Part shown: one piece after another, positions 62,323-64,000 of the stretch | Layout of the letters: each line of letters opens with the position of its first letter | How positions within the stretch are numbered: the stretch's first letter is position 1 | Source of the DNA: JAKVBH01 sp049800955 | Lineage (GTDB): Bacteria; Pseudomonadota; Alphaproteobacteria; Rhodobacterales; Rhodobacteraceae | Assembly (NCBI RefSeq): GCF_049800955.1 | Contig: NZ_JBNAGA010000002.1 | Coordinates: forward strand, 248,001-312,000 | Reading direction: 5' to 3' | Length of the DNA: 64,000 nt | Made by a program: the position numbers and the translations under genes | Notes under the pieces: model-generated | The model's database searches: none | The model's input: only the letters and a program-made list of their open reading frames with translations | Told to the model about the DNA's origin: nothing

Positions 62323-63365
62323 TGAGAGGCAGCTTTCAGATATTCCACGATCGCGTCAAGGTCGCCGTCCTTTCGCAGGCCGGCGAACGACATCTTCGTG
62401 CCGCGCATGTAGTCCTTGGGTTTGGCGAGAAAGGCCTTCAGCTCCTCTTCGGACCAGACCAAGCCCTCCTCTCCCGCCGCAGCCATGACCTTGGAATAGC
62501 GGAAGTTCTCTGCGGCCCCGGCGGGCGCACCGACGATCCCCGTCAGAACGGGGCCCGACTTGTTCTTCGCGCCGTCACCGATCTGGTGGCAGGATTTACA
62601 CTTGCGGAAAACCTTCTCTCCCACGGCGGCCAATTCGGCATCAATGGCGGGCGCTTCGGGCTCTGCCGCCTCAGCCGCCACTTCGACCACGTCAGGCGCT
62701 GCGGCTTGCATCGCGGCCTCTTTCGCCTCTTTCGAATGGTCCTGCCCAGGCGTCACATTCAGATCAGTTGCGCGTTTGGTGATCTGCACAGCGCCGGATT
62801 TGCAGTTCTCCATGCAGGGCTCGCCGCGCCAGATCGTGTATTCCGTCTCGGCGCGATCATCGATGATGAAACCGTCGGCGTTGTACATCTCAACATCCGC
62901 GAAGGTCTCGTGGCTGAGCACGAAATCCTCGTCTACCAACTGGTTGGAATAGAGAATGTAGGCCACGATGGCATAGGTCTCATCGGCGGTCAGCGTGCCT
63001 GCGGCGCCAAAGGGCATCGAGCGATGCACGTAGTCCCACACGGTCGAGAGATAGGGCCAATAAGAGCCCACGGTCTTGACCGGGTCCTCATCGGCCAGCG
63101 TATCCCAGCCGCCCGCAAGCACGGGCCAATTGCCCACGCCTTCAGCAAAATCGCCATGACACACGGCACAATACTCGCCAAAGACTTCGTCCCCCGTCCA
63201 GACATCGCCAGAGCCTTCCGGCAAGCCGCGCCCATCTGGCAGGACATCCACATCCCAAGCGGCGATCTCTTCGGGCAGCGCCTCACGGCCCAACCCATAT
63301 CCTTCGGCAAAGGCGGGGCCGCTTACCAGAAGTATCGCGAGTGAGGTTTTAAGAAACTTCGACAT
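62319..63365 (-). CDS. soxD: Diheme c-type cytochrome SoxD
   Basis: A 348-aa periplasmic cytochrome subunit of the Sox(CD)2 sulfane dehydrogenase. A signal peptide precedes CAVCH (66-70). After an Ala/Glu-rich linker (AAEAAEPEAPAIDAEL), a second heme site CKSCH (256-260) and axial-Met segment (KMSFAGLRKDGDLDAIVEYL) follow. The start overlaps the soxC stop by 17 bases. Confidence 0.93.
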   Translation of the reverse strand: MSKFLKTSLAILLVSGPAFAEGYGLGREALPEEIAAWDVDVLPDGRGLPEGSGDVWTGDEVFGEYCAVCHGDFAEGVGNWPVLAGGWDTLADEDPVKTVGSYWPYLSTVWDYVHRSMPFGAAGTLTADETYAIVAYILYSNQLVDEDFVLSHETFADVEMYNADGFIIDDRAETEYTIWRGEPCMENCKSGAVQITKRATDLNVTPGQDHSKEAKEAAMQAAAPDVVEVAAEAAEPEAPAIDAELAAVGEKVFRKCKSCHQIGDGAKNKSGPVLTGIVGAPAGAAENFRYSKVMAAAGEEGLVWSEEELKAFLAKPKDYMRGTKMSFAGLRKDGDLDAIVEYLKAASQ

Positions 63366-64000
63366 TTTCAGTCACTCCTTCCGGGGTCACATGCCAGGTC
63401 TGGATGCAATTGTTGTGGTAGATCGAGTTGAGCCCGCGCACCTCGCGCAGCTGCTCTTTCGTGGGCTGGATATAGCCCGTCTCATCCATGGCGCGGGATT
63501 GCAGGAGCATCTCTTCGCCCTGCCAATCGATGTCGAGATAGAAGCGCGTGAGCGCCTTGTCGGTGCCCGGTGCGGCAAGCCGCGCGGTCTCCCACGTCAC
63601 ACCGCCATCGCGGGAGACGTCCACCCGCGTGATCTTACCTTGGCCCGACCATGCCAGCCCGGTGATCACGAGCGGCCCGTGGCCATGGGTGATGGGTGCC
63701 TGCGGGGAGGGCGAGGTGATGACGGATTTGGCATCCATCACCCAGGTCCATTTCCGCGCCGTGCCGTCTTCGAGCACATCGGTGTATTTCGAGGTCTCTT
63801 CGCGGCTCTGCACAGCCATGTCCGTCACCTCAATGCGGCGGAGCCATTTGACCCACATGTTGCCTTCCCAACCGGGCACGACCAAACGGACGGGATAGCC
63901 ATGCTCCATCCGCAGCGCTTCGCCGTTGGCCTTGAAGGCGACGAGCACATCGTCGAGCGCCTTTTCCATCGGGATCGAACGGCCGTTGGAGGAGGCATCC
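63349..64000 (-). CDS. soxC: Sulfane dehydrogenase molybdenum subunit SoxC (3' part)
   Basis: The C-terminal 216 codons of SoxC, cut by the right window edge. The sulfite-oxidase-type core and dimerisation domain are recognisable: GYPVRLVVPGWEGNMWVKWLRRIEV, then GLAWSGQGKITRVDVSRDGG, and the terminal NNCIQTWHVTPEG. The molybdopterin-binding part lies outside the window. The frame continues open to base 64000. Confidence 0.92.
   Translation of the reverse strand, partial: DASSNGRSIPMEKALDDVLVAFKANGEALRMEHGYPVRLVVPGWEGNMWVKWLRRIEVTDMAVQSREETSKYTDVLEDGTARKWTWVMDAKSVITSPSPQAPITHGHGPLVITGLAWSGQGKITRVDVSRDGGVTWETARLAAPGTDKALTRFYLDIDWQGEEMLLQSRAMDETGYIQPTKEQLREVRGLNSIYHNNCIQTWHVTPEGVTENVEVS

Overview
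The window is a 64-kb piece of an alphaproteobacterial chromosome with high G+C (roughly 60 % by eye). It most likely comes from the Rhodobacterales/Roseobacter group. The reasons are the petP-petR pair, the xseB-ispA-dxs operon, the soxCDEF order of lithotrophic roseobacters, and the overall protein similarity style. No rRNA, tRNA, CRISPR array, insertion sequence or prophage gene was recognised. No stretch longer than 300 bases lacks a gene.

Layout. (1) 1-6.3 kb, housekeeping: ilvE (minus), a divergent petP-petR pair, a histone-deacetylase-like amidohydrolase, and xseB-ispA-dxs for isoprenoid precursor supply. (2) 6.3-35 kb, a large exopolysaccharide/glycoconjugate locus. It holds a WecB/TagA/CpsF glycosyltransferase, a tightly overlapping plus-strand operon (sugar oxidoreductase, SDR epimerase, GT4, GT2, then a natural fusion of oxidoreductase and epimerase), a BY-kinase and a Wzz-type chain-length protein. 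Inside it, on the minus strand, sits a compact PKS-GT2-NRPS operon, followed upstream by a Wzx-type flippase and a GT2. A GT4 is divergent, and a secreted protein combines an SGNH-esterase-like domain, a clan GH-A glycosidase-like domain and an RTX-like tail. (3) 35-50.7 kb, mixed core genes: acetyltransferases, extensin-like protein, ahcY, HD hydrolase, thiolase, a soluble hybrid kinase, yaaA, recQ, YggT protein, thioesterase, MFS transporter, mepA, phytase-like esterase, yhhQ. (4) 50.7-56.6 kb: arfB behind an unusual leader, then pncB, a membrane hybrid kinase and pncA (NAD salvage), and trhO. (5) 56.7-64 kb: sulfur oxidation, with two metallo-beta-lactamase-fold proteins (one SoxH-like), a YeeE/YedE transporter, a DUF302 protein, soxF, soxE, soxD and the 3' part of soxC running off the right edge.

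The most interesting system is the NRPS-PKS pair inside the polysaccharide locus. The NRPS reads formyltransferase - truncated condensation remnant - adenylation domain split by a luciferase-like monooxygenase - carrier protein. Its adenylation pocket, read by alignment to GrsA, is DILQLGMIWK, a glycine-type code. The PKS reads KS-AT-KR-DH-ACP-TE, with KR before DH. A GT2 glycosyltransferase gene lies between them with 6-nt and -4-nt spacing. My inference is that the pair makes a short N-formyl-glycine-derived acyl group, or a small glycosylated metabolite, that decorates or is built with the exported glycan. The lytic/esterase RTX protein next door would then trim or de-esterify the polymer. 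This is a hypothesis from gene content only.
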